64,000 nt of DNA from RGIG6178 sp045118975 (GCA_045118975.1 JBGVCT010000008.1:62001-126000); one strand, 5' to 3'. Counted from the stretch's first letter, positions 27,146 to 37,185 are shown. The notes: generated by a model not told the origin, from the sequence alone. Made by a program: numbers and translations.

Positions 27146-28354
27146 TTATTTGTCCTCTATTACTTCAATTCCTGGTAATACACCATTATTTTCGATCATC
27201 TCTAAAGAAGCTCCCCCACCTGTAGAAACATGTGAGAATCTCTCTTTACAATTAAATTGTTTACTAGCAGCAGCACTATCTCCACCACCAATAACAGTAA
27301 ACGCACTATCTAATGATGCTAAATATTCACAAATACTTCTAGTACCCTTTTCATATCTAGAATCTTCAAATACTCCCATAGGTCCATTCCAAAATACTAC
27401 CTTAGCATCACTTAATGCATTTTTATATAACTCGATAGTTTTGTCTCCAATATCAAGTCCCATAAATCCTTCATCAATATTTAATTCACTAGGTTTAATA
27501 ACATTTGGAGATTCAAAATCATCAGCAACCACATGATCAATTGGAAGAACAATCTTACCATTAGCTTTTTCTAAACAAGACTTAGCAAAATCTAATTGAT
27601 CATTTTCCACTCTACTATTTCCAACATTTACTCCATTAGCCTTTAAGAAAGTATAAGCCATTGCACCACCTACAATTATCTTATCAACTTTTTCAAGAAG
27701 TGCTTCAATAACTTTAATCTTATCACTAACTTTTGCACCACCTAAAACAGCTACGTAAGGATGCTCATTAGCTTCAACACACTTACTTAAAGACTCTACT
27801 TCTTTTTCCATTAAAAATCCTAAAGCTGTTTCCTTTCCTTCAGCTTTTAATACTTCTGCAACACCATAAGTAGAGCTATGACTTCTATGAGCACTACCAA
27901 AGGCATCCATAACAAATACATCTTTATTTTTAGCAAGTTCTCTAGCTAAAGTTTCATCATTTTTTGTTTCACCTTTAATATATCTAGTGTTTTGAATTAA
28001 CATAACCTCACCAGCTTTTAAGTTTGCCCATGTTTCTTCTACTTTACTACCATATACTTCATCAACATAGTAAACATGTTGTCCAAGTAGTTCTTCTACT
28101 TTAGGTGCTACAAACTTCATATCATTTTTAGCCATGTCTTTAGGTGTTTTTTCAGCATCTTTAAAATCAATCTTACCTAAGTGAGAACACAAACAAACCT
28201 TGGCTCCTTTTTCTAATAAATATTTAATTGTAGGTAATGCTTCTCTAATTCTATTATCATCTTTAACAACGCCTTCTTTTAAAGGAACATTAAAGTCTAC
28301 TCTTACAAGAACACCCTTACCCTCAAAATTAATATCTCTAATTGTTTTCTTCAT
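27146..28354 (-). CDS. pgk: Phosphoglycerate kinase
   Basis: 402 residues. N-domain RVDFNVPLKEG (~18), SHLGK (~60), FGSAHRSHSS (~165), GGAKVSDKI (~207), and the nucleotide loop GGGDSAAA (~355) identify the enzyme that makes ATP from 1,3-bisphosphoglycerate. The start ATG follows AAGGAG, which lies directly after the T tract of a terminator-like hairpin separating it from gap. Confidence 0.98.
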   Translation of the reverse strand: MKKTIRDINFEGKGVLVRVDFNVPLKEGVVKDDNRIREALPTIKYLLEKGAKVCLCSHLGKIDFKDAEKTPKDMAKNDMKFVAPKVEELLGQHVYYVDEVYGSKVEETWANLKAGEVMLIQNTRYIKGETKNDETLARELAKNKDVFVMDAFGSAHRSHSSTYGVAEVLKAEGKETALGFLMEKEVESLSKCVEANEHPYVAVLGGAKVSDKIKVIEALLEKVDKIIVGGAMAYTFLKANGVNVGNSRVENDQLDFAKSCLEKANGKIVLPIDHVVADDFESPNVIKPSELNIDEGFMGLDIGDKTIELYKNALSDAKVVFWNGPMGVFEDSRYEKGTRSICEYLASLDSAFTVIGGGDSAAASKQFNCKERFSHVSTGGGASLEMIENNGVLPGIEVIEDK

Positions 28355-28365
28355 TATATTTCTCC

Positions 28366-28391
28366 TTAAAAAAGGTACCCTTGTGGGTACC
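28366..28391 (-). terminator. Terminator-like hairpin between gap and pgk
   Basis: On the minus strand GGTACCC, loop ACAA, GGGTACC, then TTTTTT, immediately followed by the pgk ribosome site AAGGAG. A 7-bp GC-rich stem inside the glycolytic operon would give partial termination, raising gap over pgk-tpiA-gpmI, or act as an RNA processing site. Confidence 0.7.
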
Positions 28392-28398
28392 CATTAAA

Positions 28399-29430
28399 TT
28401 ATTTTAAATTAAGTACTTCAGCAAGTTTCTTAGCCATTCTTACATATTGGCAAGTATATGAATATTCATTGTCATACCAAGAAACTACTTTTACATATTG
28501 CTTTCCATCTGGATTAGTTAAAACAACTGTTTGAGTAGCATCGAATAAAGAACCATTTTCTAAACCAATGATATCGCTTGAAACGATTGGTTCTTCAGTA
28601 TAACCTAAAACATCTTTTAAGTAAGTTTCGCTTGCTTCTTTCATAGCAGCATTGATTTCTTCTTTAGTAACATCTTTCTTTAAAGTTAAAGTTAAATCTA
28701 CTAAAGATCCATCATTTACAGGAACTCTAATAGCTCCACCTTGTAATTTACCCTTTAACTCAGGGATAACAAGATGTAATGCTTTAGCTGCACCTGTTGT
28801 TGTAGGAATGATGTTAGTAGCACTAGCTCTTCCTCTTCTGAAATCTTTCTCTTTAACTAAATCTAGAGTTGTTTGGTCATTAGTATAAGCATGAACTGTA
28901 GTCATGAAACCACCTTCAACACCAAATTTTTCTTCTAAAACTTTCATAACTGGAGCTAAACAGTTAGTAGTACAACTAGCACCACTAATAACTGTCATAT
29001 CACTAGTTAATTTTTCATCATTTACACCATATACAAATGTAGGAGTTTCAGCATCTGCTGGAGCACTAATTACTACACCTTTAACTCCACCAACATTAAT
29101 ATGAACACCAGCATCAGCTTTACCCTTGAATCTACCAGTACATTCAAGAACTAATTCTGCCCCATATTCACTCCATTTAATATTATTAGGATCTTTTTCT
29201 CCTATTACAGGAATCTTTCTTCCATCAAAAATAATATTCTTTTCATCAGCTTCGATAGTGTGTCCTTTGAATTGTTTGTGAGCACTATCGTACTTTAATA
29301 AGTAAGCTAAGTTCTTAGCACTTGATAAATCATTGATAGCAACAACTTCAAAATCTCCTGTATCTACACCTCTTCTGAACGCTAAACGTCCAATTCTTCC
29401 AAATCCATTAATTGCAATTTTAACTGCCAT
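28399..29430 (-). CDS. gap: Glyceraldehyde-3-phosphate dehydrogenase
   Basis: 343 residues. NAD-binding GFGRIGRLAFR at the N-terminus, catalytic Cys in SGASCTTNCLAP (~150), and the C-terminal WYDNEYSYTCQYV are all canonical. Catabolic NAD-type GapA by its glycolytic operon. No CggR regulator gene is next to it. AAGGGGG precedes the ATG. Confidence 0.98.
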   Translation of the reverse strand: MAVKIAINGFGRIGRLAFRRGVDTGDFEVVAINDLSSAKNLAYLLKYDSAHKQFKGHTIEADEKNIIFDGRKIPVIGEKDPNNIKWSEYGAELVLECTGRFKGKADAGVHINVGGVKGVVISAPADAETPTFVYGVNDEKLTSDMTVISGASCTTNCLAPVMKVLEEKFGVEGGFMTTVHAYTNDQTTLDLVKEKDFRRGRASATNIIPTTTGAAKALHLVIPELKGKLQGGAIRVPVNDGSLVDLTLTLKKDVTKEEINAAMKEASETYLKDVLGYTEEPIVSSDIIGLENGSLFDATQTVVLTNPDGKQYVKVVSWYDNEYSYTCQYVRMAKKLAEVLNLK

Positions 29431-29454
29431 ATTAATTTCCCCCTTATAGTTATC

Positions 29455-29483
29455 ATTATAATTTTTTTGATATTCATAATCAA
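29455..29483 (-). promoter_or_regulatory. Promoter of the glycolytic operon
   Basis: TTGATT and a perfect TATAAT separated by 17 bases, 25 bases before the gap ATG. The best-looking promoter in the window, fitting a highly expressed operon. Confidence 0.85.
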
Positions 29484-29535
29484 TTTTAGAGGTTAATTAT
29501 TTATATAATTAAAAAAAGTTATATTTCTTTAAATA

Positions 29536-29570
29536 GAAAAAGAGATAACCCTATACCCCTGGTTATCTCC
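29536..29570 (-). terminator. Terminator of surface protein 1
   Basis: Stem GAGATAACC/GGTTATCTC with a ten-base loop and a minus-strand T tract. A related hairpin (GAGATAAC/GTCATCTC) ends surface protein 2 at 39206-39245. Confidence 0.85.
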
Positions 29571-29688
29571 TTTTTTGTTTTAAGAAATGGATTATTATTT
29601 AATTTTATTTTGTCTTTTATTATATGATATGACTCGTCGAACTTGCTTTATTTTACCTTAAGTATTCTCCCCGTTTTAACAAGCGCAG

Positions 29689-32600
29689 CTAGCCATCATA
29701 TACCTTAAAGAACCATTTAGAAAATAACTTAAATGTTAAATCATCTTTCTTTTCCATTCTTGTTTCTTTCTTCTTTTTATATGCTTTAACTTCTTGCTTT
29801 TCTTCTACTCTCATTTCTACTTGTTGTGTTTCTACTACTTTTCTAGTAGTTTCAACTTGTCTTTCAACTGGAGCATTATTTACTACTATAGGTGCTACTA
29901 TTACTGGAGTCTCTTCGATTATTTCTTCTTTTACTTCTACTTCTTCTTTAACTCCTTCTTTAACAACTATAGTCTTTTCTACCCTATTTACTCTTCCCAT
30001 TGCATCAGTAGCAATATGCTTAACTTCATATACTCCAGGTTTACTAGTATCTATCTTATTAACTCTAACTCCATCTAAAGATATTACTGTATCTACTGTA
30101 AATTCTATATCACTTACAAATGATACTGCTATATTTCCAATATCTTCTCCTTCAGTTATTTCACTTACTGAAGCTCCTGTTGCCCCTTTAGCCACTGGAG
30201 CATTAATGTTAATAACAATATCAAACAGTTCATTCCTTGTAGATACATTACCACTTGATGATACCGCAACTAATACATTGTGATATACATTTGATGCGTC
30301 AAATGTTTTTGCCGTTGAATCATCAACTGTCAAAATCTTATATCCTGCTTTTGCCAACTCAGTATTGATAGAAGCAAGAGTAAAGTTAGTCTTACTTTCA
30401 GAGTCAAATGTTATAACTAACATTCTATCAACTGCAAATACTTGAACTCCGGAATTGTTGTTTGCTGTTCCTAATTTGTTATTAATTGCAGATTCACTAA
30501 TATCTGAAGAGTTATCAGTGAAGTTATTCTTATCATATGTTATCTTCTTTTGGAATACTGTATATCCACTAATGCCACTTGAATATATGCCACTTGTTCC
30601 AGATATACTATTACCAACATGGTCTACATATGTATTAGATACTTTAACATATAAATAATACTCTCCACTTGATAAGTTCATCGCTTGATCATTTCCTGCT
30701 GCCTTACTTTCTGGATTAATCCATGCTCCATTAGATAAGGTTGCAACATTTACATTAGCGTTCTTAGACATGTAATATGAATATCCACTACCTATCTTCT
30801 TATTTGCTATTGAAATATTGTCATTTAAATTTATAATCGCCGTCTTATTTGTAACTGTAATAGTAGCTGTTGGTGCTGTCTTATCTACCTTAACAACTTT
30901 TGATCCTAAGTATACATAATTTCCTGCATTATCATATGCTCTAAAGTATACTGTTTGATTTGTATCATCAGGCCAATATGGTTGTCCATAACTTGTATAG
31001 TTTCTTTCAGGAGTATAATATGTTACATTATCATAACTATATCTGTATCCCAAAATACCACTTAATGCATCTACAGAATTATTAAGAGTTACTTCCACTG
31101 TTTGATTTGTCCATGCATCACACTTTGGAGAACAACTTATTGCTCCTCCTGTTGGTGCTGTCTTATCTATCATTACTTGCTTTGATCCTAAATATACCCA
31201 GTTTCCTGCATTATCATATGCTCTAATATGAACAGTATGATTTGTATCTCCTGTCCAATATGGTTGTCCATAACTTGCATAATTTCTCTCAGGTGATGCA
31301 AAATTCACGTTATCATAACTATACTTGTATCCTGCGATTCCACTATTAACAGTAGCATGTGTTGTATCAACAGATCCTGATGCTGTTAATTCTACTGTTT
31401 GATTTGTCCACGCATCACAATATGGACTACACGATAAACTTCCTCCTGTTGGATCAGTTTTATCAATTCTCACATTAGTTGTAGTTTCAGATTCATCACT
31501 ACAGTTTCCGGCGCTATCACATACTCTAAAGTATATTGTAACATCTCTTTCAGCAACCCATCTACCTGTTGTGCCAGTTACTCCGCCATCCCAATCTTCT
31601 TTCCAAGTGTCAGATGAGTTATATCTATATTGATATTTATATATACCACTTTGATATGTTCCCTTATCTGTTGCTCCAGATAAATTAATTACTACATCTT
31701 GATTTGTCCAATTACCTCCAGAAGAGTTTGACATTGATAATGTATTATTAGGATTTGTTTTATCTATTCTTACTCTAGTAGTTGTATCTCCTACAAGACA
31801 GTTTCCTGCATTATCACATACTCTTGGAGTCAATATAAAATCAGTTTCTCCACTCCAAATAGCATTACCACTACTATCAGCTGTATCTAATCCAGATTGA
31901 GTGTAGAACTTATACCATCCACTTCCATTACCCCAATCATATTGTTTTAATCCACTACTAACTCCATTATATACAGCATCATTTGCTCCACCAACTCGTA
32001 CATATACTTGTTGATTTGTCCAATTTCCATTTGAATCATTATGTATAGAGATTGTACCCTCAGGAGCATGCGTATCTATTCTTATTTTAGTAGTTGTAGA
32101 CGCTGTAATACAATTACCTGCATAATCGCATGCGCTAATATATAAGTCATTATCTCTGTCTGCAGCCCATGTATCTATTACGCCATTTGCATTATTATAT
32201 TCATCAGAACCTATACCAAAATTAGTCCATGACCATGTAGAATTATCATAACTATATCTATAATAAGCAATTCCACTATTTACAACAGCATTAGCAGTAT
32301 CGGTTGCTCCGGATGCTGTTATGGTTACAGGTTGATTTGTCCAATTTCCACTAGATGTATTACCAATAGTTATTGTTCCATTAGGGTTTGTTTTATCTAT
32401 CTTCACTTGCGTTGTTGTAGAAGATGCACTACTACAATTTCCTGCAACATCACAAACTCTGGCATATAAAGTATTATTTCTTTCTGCACTCCAATAATCA
32501 GACCATGTATTGCCATTATGAGTACCGCCTATTCCATCCCAATTAGTTGCATCGTAACTATATTGATAAGATGAGAAACCACTTTGAACAGTTCCAGAAT

Positions 32601-33507
32601 CAACGCCACCCGAAAATGTTAAAAGAATATTTTGATTTGTCCAATTGCCACCAGCAGAGTTGGTTATAGTTACGGCTGAACTAGGTGCTGTTTTATCTAT
32701 TCTTACATATGTACTACGAGTGCTACTACAATTACCCGCATTATCACAAGCTCTTATATATGTTAAGTCATTTCTTTCTGCAGTCCATGTACCAGTAACA
32801 CCACTTGAACTTGAAGTATCCCAGTCTGTCTTCCAATTTGTTAAGTCATATGAATATTCATATCTTGCAATACCTGAAACATAATCAATTGAACCTTGCG
32901 CAGTAATGTAAACATTACCATTAGTCCAATTTCCTCCAGAATCATTAGTGATTGTTGGTCTGCTAGGAGGTGCTTTATCCACAAAAGTAATGGTCTTAGA
33001 TTCCATATACGCTCCTCCACCAGACGCTATCTTCAATGACCCACTTTTCAAATAAGACATTGGCAAGTAAAAGTCATAACATCCTGGAGTACATCTACCA
33101 TCATTCACCTCATAATACGGAGAACTCACAGCAGTAGAAAACTTTACTCTAGTATAATCATCTTTTGCTCCCAAATTATCCCAAGGCCATCCAACACTGC
33201 ATCCATACGCTGGATAATTATAACCAACAGAAACTAATACATCATTTCCGCTAAGTAATGAAACACAAACTAGCGTTGAATCTGCAGTGTGGTAAATGTC
33301 AAAATAATAATATGAATAATCTTCAGTAATTGTAATTGTGTGTCCACTTGCACTCCAGCCACCATCTGTGTAATAAATTTCAAAGTCACTATATGCCTCT
33401 GCTTTTTCAGTATTTAAAGCCCCTACAAATAAGAAACTGAAGAATAAAATTATCGCGAATAAAGGTGTCTTAAATATTCTATTTAAACGAGAAACAAACG
33501 TTTTCAT
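29689..33507 (-). CDS. Secreted Ig-like repeat surface protein 1
   Basis: 1272 residues. An N-terminal signal peptide (basic start, hydrophobic ~14-32, cleavage probably after AEA) leads to a ~150-residue N-domain. Seven ~90-residue bacterial Ig-like repeats follow, each opening DKTxP and WTNQ and closing with Asp-x-Ala-Gly-Asn. After these come an eighth divergent unit, a DUF5011-like domain (LDGVRVNKIDTSKPGVYEV), and an ~80-residue tail, first Glu/Val-rich then Lys-rich, ending FSKWFFKVYDG. There is no LPxTG motif, C-terminal helix or LysM domain. Five repeats carry a CDxAGNC Cys pair; the last two instead carry a CSPxCDAW pair. The ATG at 33507 follows GGAGGTG; longer frames upstream lack a ribosome site. 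Likely adhesive or structural; binding partner unknown. Confidence 0.85.
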   Translation of the reverse strand: MKTFVSRLNRIFKTPLFAIILFFSFLFVGALNTEKAEAYSDFEIYYTDGGWSASGHTITITEDYSYYYFDIYHTADSTLVCVSLLSGNDVLVSVGYNYPAYGCSVGWPWDNLGAKDDYTRVKFSTAVSSPYYEVNDGRCTPGCYDFYLPMSYLKSGSLKIASGGGAYMESKTITFVDKAPPSRPTITNDSGGNWTNGNVYITAQGSIDYVSGIARYEYSYDLTNWKTDWDTSSSSGVTGTWTAERNDLTYIRACDNAGNCSSTRSTYVRIDKTAPSSAVTITNSAGGNWTNQNILLTFSGGVDSGTVQSGFSSYQYSYDATNWDGIGGTHNGNTWSDYWSAERNNTLYARVCDVAGNCSSASSTTTQVKIDKTNPNGTITIGNTSSGNWTNQPVTITASGATDTANAVVNSGIAYYRYSYDNSTWSWTNFGIGSDEYNNANGVIDTWAADRDNDLYISACDYAGNCITASTTTKIRIDTHAPEGTISIHNDSNGNWTNQQVYVRVGGANDAVYNGVSSGLKQYDWGNGSGWYKFYTQSGLDTADSSGNAIWSGETDFILTPRVCDNAGNCLVGDTTTRVRIDKTNPNNTLSMSNSSGGNWTNQDVVINLSGATDKGTYQSGIYKYQYRYNSSDTWKEDWDGGVTGTTGRWVAERDVTIYFRVCDSAGNCSDESETTTNVRIDKTDPTGGSLSCSPYCDAWTNQTVELTASGSVDTTHATVNSGIAGYKYSYDNVNFASPERNYASYGQPYWTGDTNHTVHIRAYDNAGNWVYLGSKQVMIDKTAPTGGAISCSPKCDAWTNQTVEVTLNNSVDALSGILGYRYSYDNVTYYTPERNYTSYGQPYWPDDTNQTVYFRAYDNAGNYVYLGSKVVKVDKTAPTATITVTNKTAIINLNDNISIANKKIGSGYSYYMSKNANVNVATLSNGAWINPESKAAGNDQAMNLSSGEYYLYVKVSNTYVDHVGNSISGTSGIYSSGISGYTVFQKKITYDKNNFTDNSSDISESAINNKLGTANNNSGVQVFAVDRMLVITFDSESKTNFTLASINTELAKAGYKILTVDDSTAKTFDASNVYHNVLVAVSSSGNVSTRNELFDIVININAPVAKGATGASVSEITEGEDIGNIAVSFVSDIEFTVDTVISLDGVRVNKIDTSKPGVYEVKHIATDAMGRVNRVEKTIVVKEGVKEEVEVKEEIIEETPVIVAPIVVNNAPVERQVETTRKVVETQQVEMRVEEKQEVKAYKKKKETRMEKKDDLTFKLFSKWFFKVYDG
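30880..32985 (-). repeat. Seven tandem Ig-like repeats in surface protein 1
   Basis: Degenerate ~300-base units visible at DNA level by recurring TTGATTTGTCCA (encoding WTNQ) and the Asp-x-Ala-Gly-Asn codons. Spacing is irregular, because loop lengths differ between repeats. Confidence 0.8.
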
Positions 33508-33596
33508 AGTAAAACACCTCCATTTCAAACATACTTCAATGATAATATATTTCCATTTCATATATCACCCCATTTGAAAGATGTTGTGGAAAACAA

Positions 33597-33635
33597 AAAA
33601 AAGACTCCCGATACTATCTAGGAATCTTTTTTTTT
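33597..33635 (-). terminator. Intrinsic terminator of the Sel1-repeat gene
   Basis: Imperfect stem AAAGACTCC/GGAATCTTT (one mismatch) with flanking A and T runs on either side, nine bases past the stop at 33644. Confidence 0.7.
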
Positions 33636-33643
33636 GTTTATTT

Positions 33644-35353
33644 TTATTCAGCCATCATTTGTTTAAGATATGCTAATTTATCTTCGTCATAATAAGCCTC
33701 ACTACCATATATAGTAGCTAGTAACTCACATGCCTTTTTATTTCCTTTTTCCATTGCAATATTTAACCAATAAATAGCAGTTTGATAATCTTTTAACTCT
33801 TCTTCATTCATATAGATTTCTCCAAGTCTTAAACAAGATTCTACATGACCATCTCTTCCTGCACTACTATATAAGTTAATTGCGGCATAAATATCTTTAC
33901 TTGTACCAATAGCACCTTCATAACAATAAGCTAAATTAAACTTAGCGCTAATGATATCTCCCTCACTTGCCTTCTTAAACCAATAAACGCCTAACTCAGG
34001 ACAAACTTTTGTGCCAATACCATTAATATAGGCAATACCTAAATTACACATAGCACTATAGTTTCCACCTTCACTTGCCTTTGTATAATGTTTGAATGCT
34101 TTAACTTCATCTTTTTCCACAATATAGCCCTTGCTATACCATTTTCCTAAAGTATAATGAGCAGTAACATTTCCTAACTCAGCACATTGTTCAAATAAAG
34201 CCAATGCCTTTTGAGGCTCTTGATCTTGAACCTTACTAGCATACATTAACATTGCTTCTTCATGTCCTTTTTCTGCTGCCTTAGCAAGTAAGGTATTTCC
34301 CTTATTTTCATCTACTTCTACACCATGACCTTCTAAGTAAGATAATGCTAAATAGTAAGTGCTAGTAACATCTCCTTGTTCACTCGCTTTATAAAAACAT
34401 TCAAATGCTTTCTTATAATCTAGTTGAGCAATTTCGCCCTCATAGCATAAAATACCTAACACTCTTAAACAATCAACATCATTTTGACCTTTTAATAACC
34501 ATTCGATTTGTCTTAAATGGTCCTCTTTTGATTCATAGATTCTACTTAAATGATAACAAGCTTTATATGATCCTTGAGCATATGCATTCTCATAGCAATC
34601 AATAATAATTTGTTCATCTTCTCCAGTTAACTCATAACATTCTGCTAAATATGTATAAGATAGTGAATGTTCCTTTTCTGCACAAATTTTAAATAGTTCA
34701 ATCGCCTTATTGATATCTTTATCACAACCAAAGCCTTCTTTATAACAAACAGCCAAATTAAAAGTAGCAATTACGCTTCCATTTTGACTTGCCTTTGTAT
34801 AACAATCAAAAGCCAAAGTTGCGTTCTTTTCCACACCATTACCATTAGCATAACAATATCCTAGATTAGTAGTAGCTTTAACATGTCCTAAATCGCTTGC
34901 CTTTTTAAACCAAACAAATGCACTTTGAATATCACTTGAAGTCCCAAGACCATGCTTAGCCATAATTGCAAGTTGATATAAAGCATCTGCATCTTCACAA
35001 CTTGAACTTGCTCTATGATATAAATCATATGCTAATTTAAGATCTTTTTCTGTTCCTAAACCATCTTTATAAAGATTAGCCAACTTAATTAAAGCTTCTG
35101 TATTTCCATATGTACTAGCTCTTGTATACCATAAAACAGATTTAGAATAATCTTGTTTAATGAATATTCCACTAGCATAATAATCACCAATTTTAATTTG
35201 TGCTTCTATATGTCCATCATTAGCGGATTCTAAAAACCATCTAAATGCCTCTCTATATTTTTCTTCTTTTTCAAAACTAATACCTGCTAGATATTTCGAT
35301 TCTGCACCATTGTTTTTTGCAACACGTACAACTTCTTTTAGTTCTTTGTCCAT
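33644..35353 (-). CDS. Sel1-repeat (SLR/TPR-like) protein
   Basis: 569 residues composed almost wholly of about 15 Sel1 repeats of ~36 residues (pattern A...LG..Y..G.GV..D...A..WY.KAS..G). These form a curved helical solenoid for protein-protein contacts. No signal peptide, so it is cytosolic. Monocistronic, with its own promoter and terminator, divergent from clpP. Partner unknown; Sel1 proteins in bacteria often scaffold signalling or envelope complexes. Confidence 0.93.
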   Translation of the reverse strand: MDKELKEVVRVAKNNGAESKYLAGISFEKEEKYREAFRWFLESANDGHIEAQIKIGDYYASGIFIKQDYSKSVLWYTRASTYGNTEALIKLANLYKDGLGTEKDLKLAYDLYHRASSSCEDADALYQLAIMAKHGLGTSSDIQSAFVWFKKASDLGHVKATTNLGYCYANGNGVEKNATLAFDCYTKASQNGSVIATFNLAVCYKEGFGCDKDINKAIELFKICAEKEHSLSYTYLAECYELTGEDEQIIIDCYENAYAQGSYKACYHLSRIYESKEDHLRQIEWLLKGQNDVDCLRVLGILCYEGEIAQLDYKKAFECFYKASEQGDVTSTYYLALSYLEGHGVEVDENKGNTLLAKAAEKGHEEAMLMYASKVQDQEPQKALALFEQCAELGNVTAHYTLGKWYSKGYIVEKDEVKAFKHYTKASEGGNYSAMCNLGIAYINGIGTKVCPELGVYWFKKASEGDIISAKFNLAYCYEGAIGTSKDIYAAINLYSSAGRDGHVESCLRLGEIYMNEEELKDYQTAIYWLNIAMEKGNKKACELLATIYGSEAYYDEDKLAYLKQMMAE

Positions 35354-35383
35354 ATTATCATCTCCATCTCCAACTGCCCTTTT

Positions 35384-35412
35384 ATTTTAAACTACCGAAA
35401 CGCTAATTTCAA
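35384..35412 (-). promoter_or_regulatory. Promoter of the Sel1-repeat gene
   Basis: TTGAAA and TAAAAT with a 17-base spacer, about 30 bases before the ATG at 35353. Confidence 0.7.
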
Positions 35413-35472
35413 TAACTATTTTTGGTACAAAGCCTATACATTCTATACTTTTGTAAGGCGCATCTCAACTTT

Positions 35473-35501
35473 TTGAAAATAAAAGTTATAAATTTTATAA
35501 A
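35473..35501 (+). promoter_or_regulatory. Promoter of clpP
   Basis: TTGAAA and TATAAA with a 17-base spacer, about 30 bases before the clpP ATG. No CtsR heptad repeat or CIRCE element is visible in the 35354-35531 spacer. Confidence 0.7.
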
Positions 35502-35531
35502 ATTTACCATATTTATTATAGAGGCGATAAA

Positions 35532-36107
35532 ATGAATCTAATACCAACAGTATCTCAATACATTGGAAGTAAAGAAAGAGTAATGGATATTTACTCACTT
35601 TTATTAAATGAAAGAATAATTATTTTAAATGGGGAAATTGATGATAATCTTGCAATGAATGTGGTTTCTCAATTACTATACTTACACAACCAAAATTCCA
35701 GCAAGGATATTAGCTTATATATAAATTCTCCTGGAGGAAGTGTAACTGCAGGTATGGCAATTTATGATACCATGAAATTCATAAAATGTGATGTGTGTAC
35801 AATTGGACTAGGGATGTGTGCTAGCATGGGTGCATTTCTTTTATCAAGTGGTGCTAAAGGAAAAAGATATGCACTGTCTAACACAGAAATAATGATTCAT
35901 CAACCACTAGGTGGTGCTAAAGGTCAAGTAACTGACATAGAAGTGGTGACAAAACGACTATTAACTATCAAAAATAACATAAATAAAATCCTTGCTAGTA
36001 ATACTAACAAGGATTTAAACACAATTTCTCAAGATTGCGAACGAGATTATTATATGAGTTCTAATGAAGCTAAAGAATATGGGCTAATCGATAAAGTTAT
36101 TGATTAG
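35532..36107 (+). CDS. clpP: ATP-dependent Clp protease proteolytic subunit
   Basis: 191 residues. Serine-protease triad: Ser in MCASMGAFLL (~98), His in IMIHQPLGG (~123), Asp near 172. SPGGSVTAGMAIYDTM (~68) is the family signature. It forms the tetradecameric barrel fed by Clp ATPases. One of the few plus-strand genes; its 3' end overlaps the convergent flavoprotein gene by 11 bases. Confidence 0.96.
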   Translation: MNLIPTVSQYIGSKERVMDIYSLLLNERIIILNGEIDDNLAMNVVSQLLYLHNQNSSKDISLYINSPGGSVTAGMAIYDTMKFIKCDVCTIGLGMCASMGAFLLSSGAKGKRYALSNTEIMIHQPLGGAKGQVTDIEVVTKRLLTIKNNINKILASNTNKDLNTISQDCERDYYMSSNEAKEYGLIDKVID

Positions 36108-37182
36108 CTTTTTTTATTGATTCACTAATAACTTTTGCACAAGAGAAAGCAAATTGTAAATTATATCCCCCACACATACCATCACAATCAATAAGTTCTC
36201 CACCTAGATATACTCTTTTATCTTTTCTTAAAGATAAATCATTATTTAATTCACTTATTTCTACCCCACCTGAAATAACTTGACCATTATCATATTTTGA
36301 AGTAGACACAACATTAAACTCTAAGCAAGTTGGATCATTTAATTTATTAATTTCCATATATTCTCTAATTTTAGGGTGAACAACCCCCAACAAATCAAAA
36401 GACATATCATAATTTTGTGCCCCATATGACAAATCCAAACAAGCTTTATATTTCCCTTTTTCTCTATTTATAACACTTGAAATATTCAAAATAACAATTC
36501 CACTTAAACTATTATCCTTAAACAATACCTCTCCTGCTTCTTTATATAAAAATTTACCATCTTTATATAAATTAACTAGACATTTACATCTAACACCACT
36601 AATTAAAGATAAGTCTTCTTGCACTATAACTGGTGATAAACTAGCCTTTAATTCACTAATCTTTACATCAACACTTCTTAAATATGAATATGCATACTCA
36701 CTTCCAAGATTAGAGGCACAACTGCCACTAGCACATATAACATAATCAAAAGACTCTATTGTATCTTTATAAAATAGTTCCACTCCATCATCATTTAAAA
36801 CCATTCTATTTACTTTTGAATCAAGTAAAATTCTAACGCCTTTTAGATGCTTTTTTAAAACATCTAAAACAGTAACACTAGTTTCACTAAGTGGATAAAC
36901 TCTATTTTCTTCATCCATCTTATAAACAAGTCCTAATGAAGAAAAGAATTTTAATGTATCCTCACTAGTAAACTTATTCACTATGTTATAAGCAAACTCA
37001 TTGTTATATTTATTTTCAAATGAACCAACATTAGTAAAATTACATTTTCCATTACCACTAGCAAGAATTTTCTTCCCTATCTTGTTATTTTTTTCTATTA
37101 GAGTAACTTCAAAATCTTCTTTTAACATAATTGCACTAACAATACCTAGTGCACCCGCTCCAATAATTGCAACTTTTTTCAT
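36097..37182 (-). CDS. HI0933/BaiN-like flavoprotein oxidoreductase
   Basis: 361 residues. Dinucleotide fold IIGAGALGIVSAIML at the N-terminus, then KILASGNGKCNFTN (~40), the family hallmark, and C-terminal GGVEISELN and GGYNLQFAFSCAKV, which close the FAD site. It is shorter than the usual ~400 residues. Substrate uncertain; relatives reduce unsaturated ketone or bile-acid intermediates or aminoacetone, but orthology is not shown. Its ribosome site GGAGTAA includes the stop of the LD-carboxypeptidase gene, so the two are coupled. Confidence 0.88.
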   Translation of the reverse strand: MKKVAIIGAGALGIVSAIMLKEDFEVTLIEKNNKIGKKILASGNGKCNFTNVGSFENKYNNEFAYNIVNKFTSEDTLKFFSSLGLVYKMDEENRVYPLSETSVTVLDVLKKHLKGVRILLDSKVNRMVLNDDGVELFYKDTIESFDYVICASGSCASNLGSEYAYSYLRSVDVKISELKASLSPVIVQEDLSLISGVRCKCLVNLYKDGKFLYKEAGEVLFKDNSLSGIVILNISSVINREKGKYKACLDLSYGAQNYDMSFDLLGVVHPKIREYMEINKLNDPTCLEFNVVSTSKYDNGQVISGGVEISELNNDLSLRKDKRVYLGGELIDCDGMCGGYNLQFAFSCAKVISESIKKANQ

Positions 37183-37185
37183 ATA

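Noticed and set aside
29794..30078. A 94-codon plus-strand frame rich in Tyr, Ser and Phe.
   Set aside because: It is the reverse complement of the Glu/Lys/Val-rich tail of surface protein 1, so only a shadow.
35354..35531. CtsR or CIRCE operator in front of clpP.
   Set aside because: Neither a GGTCAAA-type heptad repeat nor a TTAGCACTC inverted repeat could be found in the spacer.
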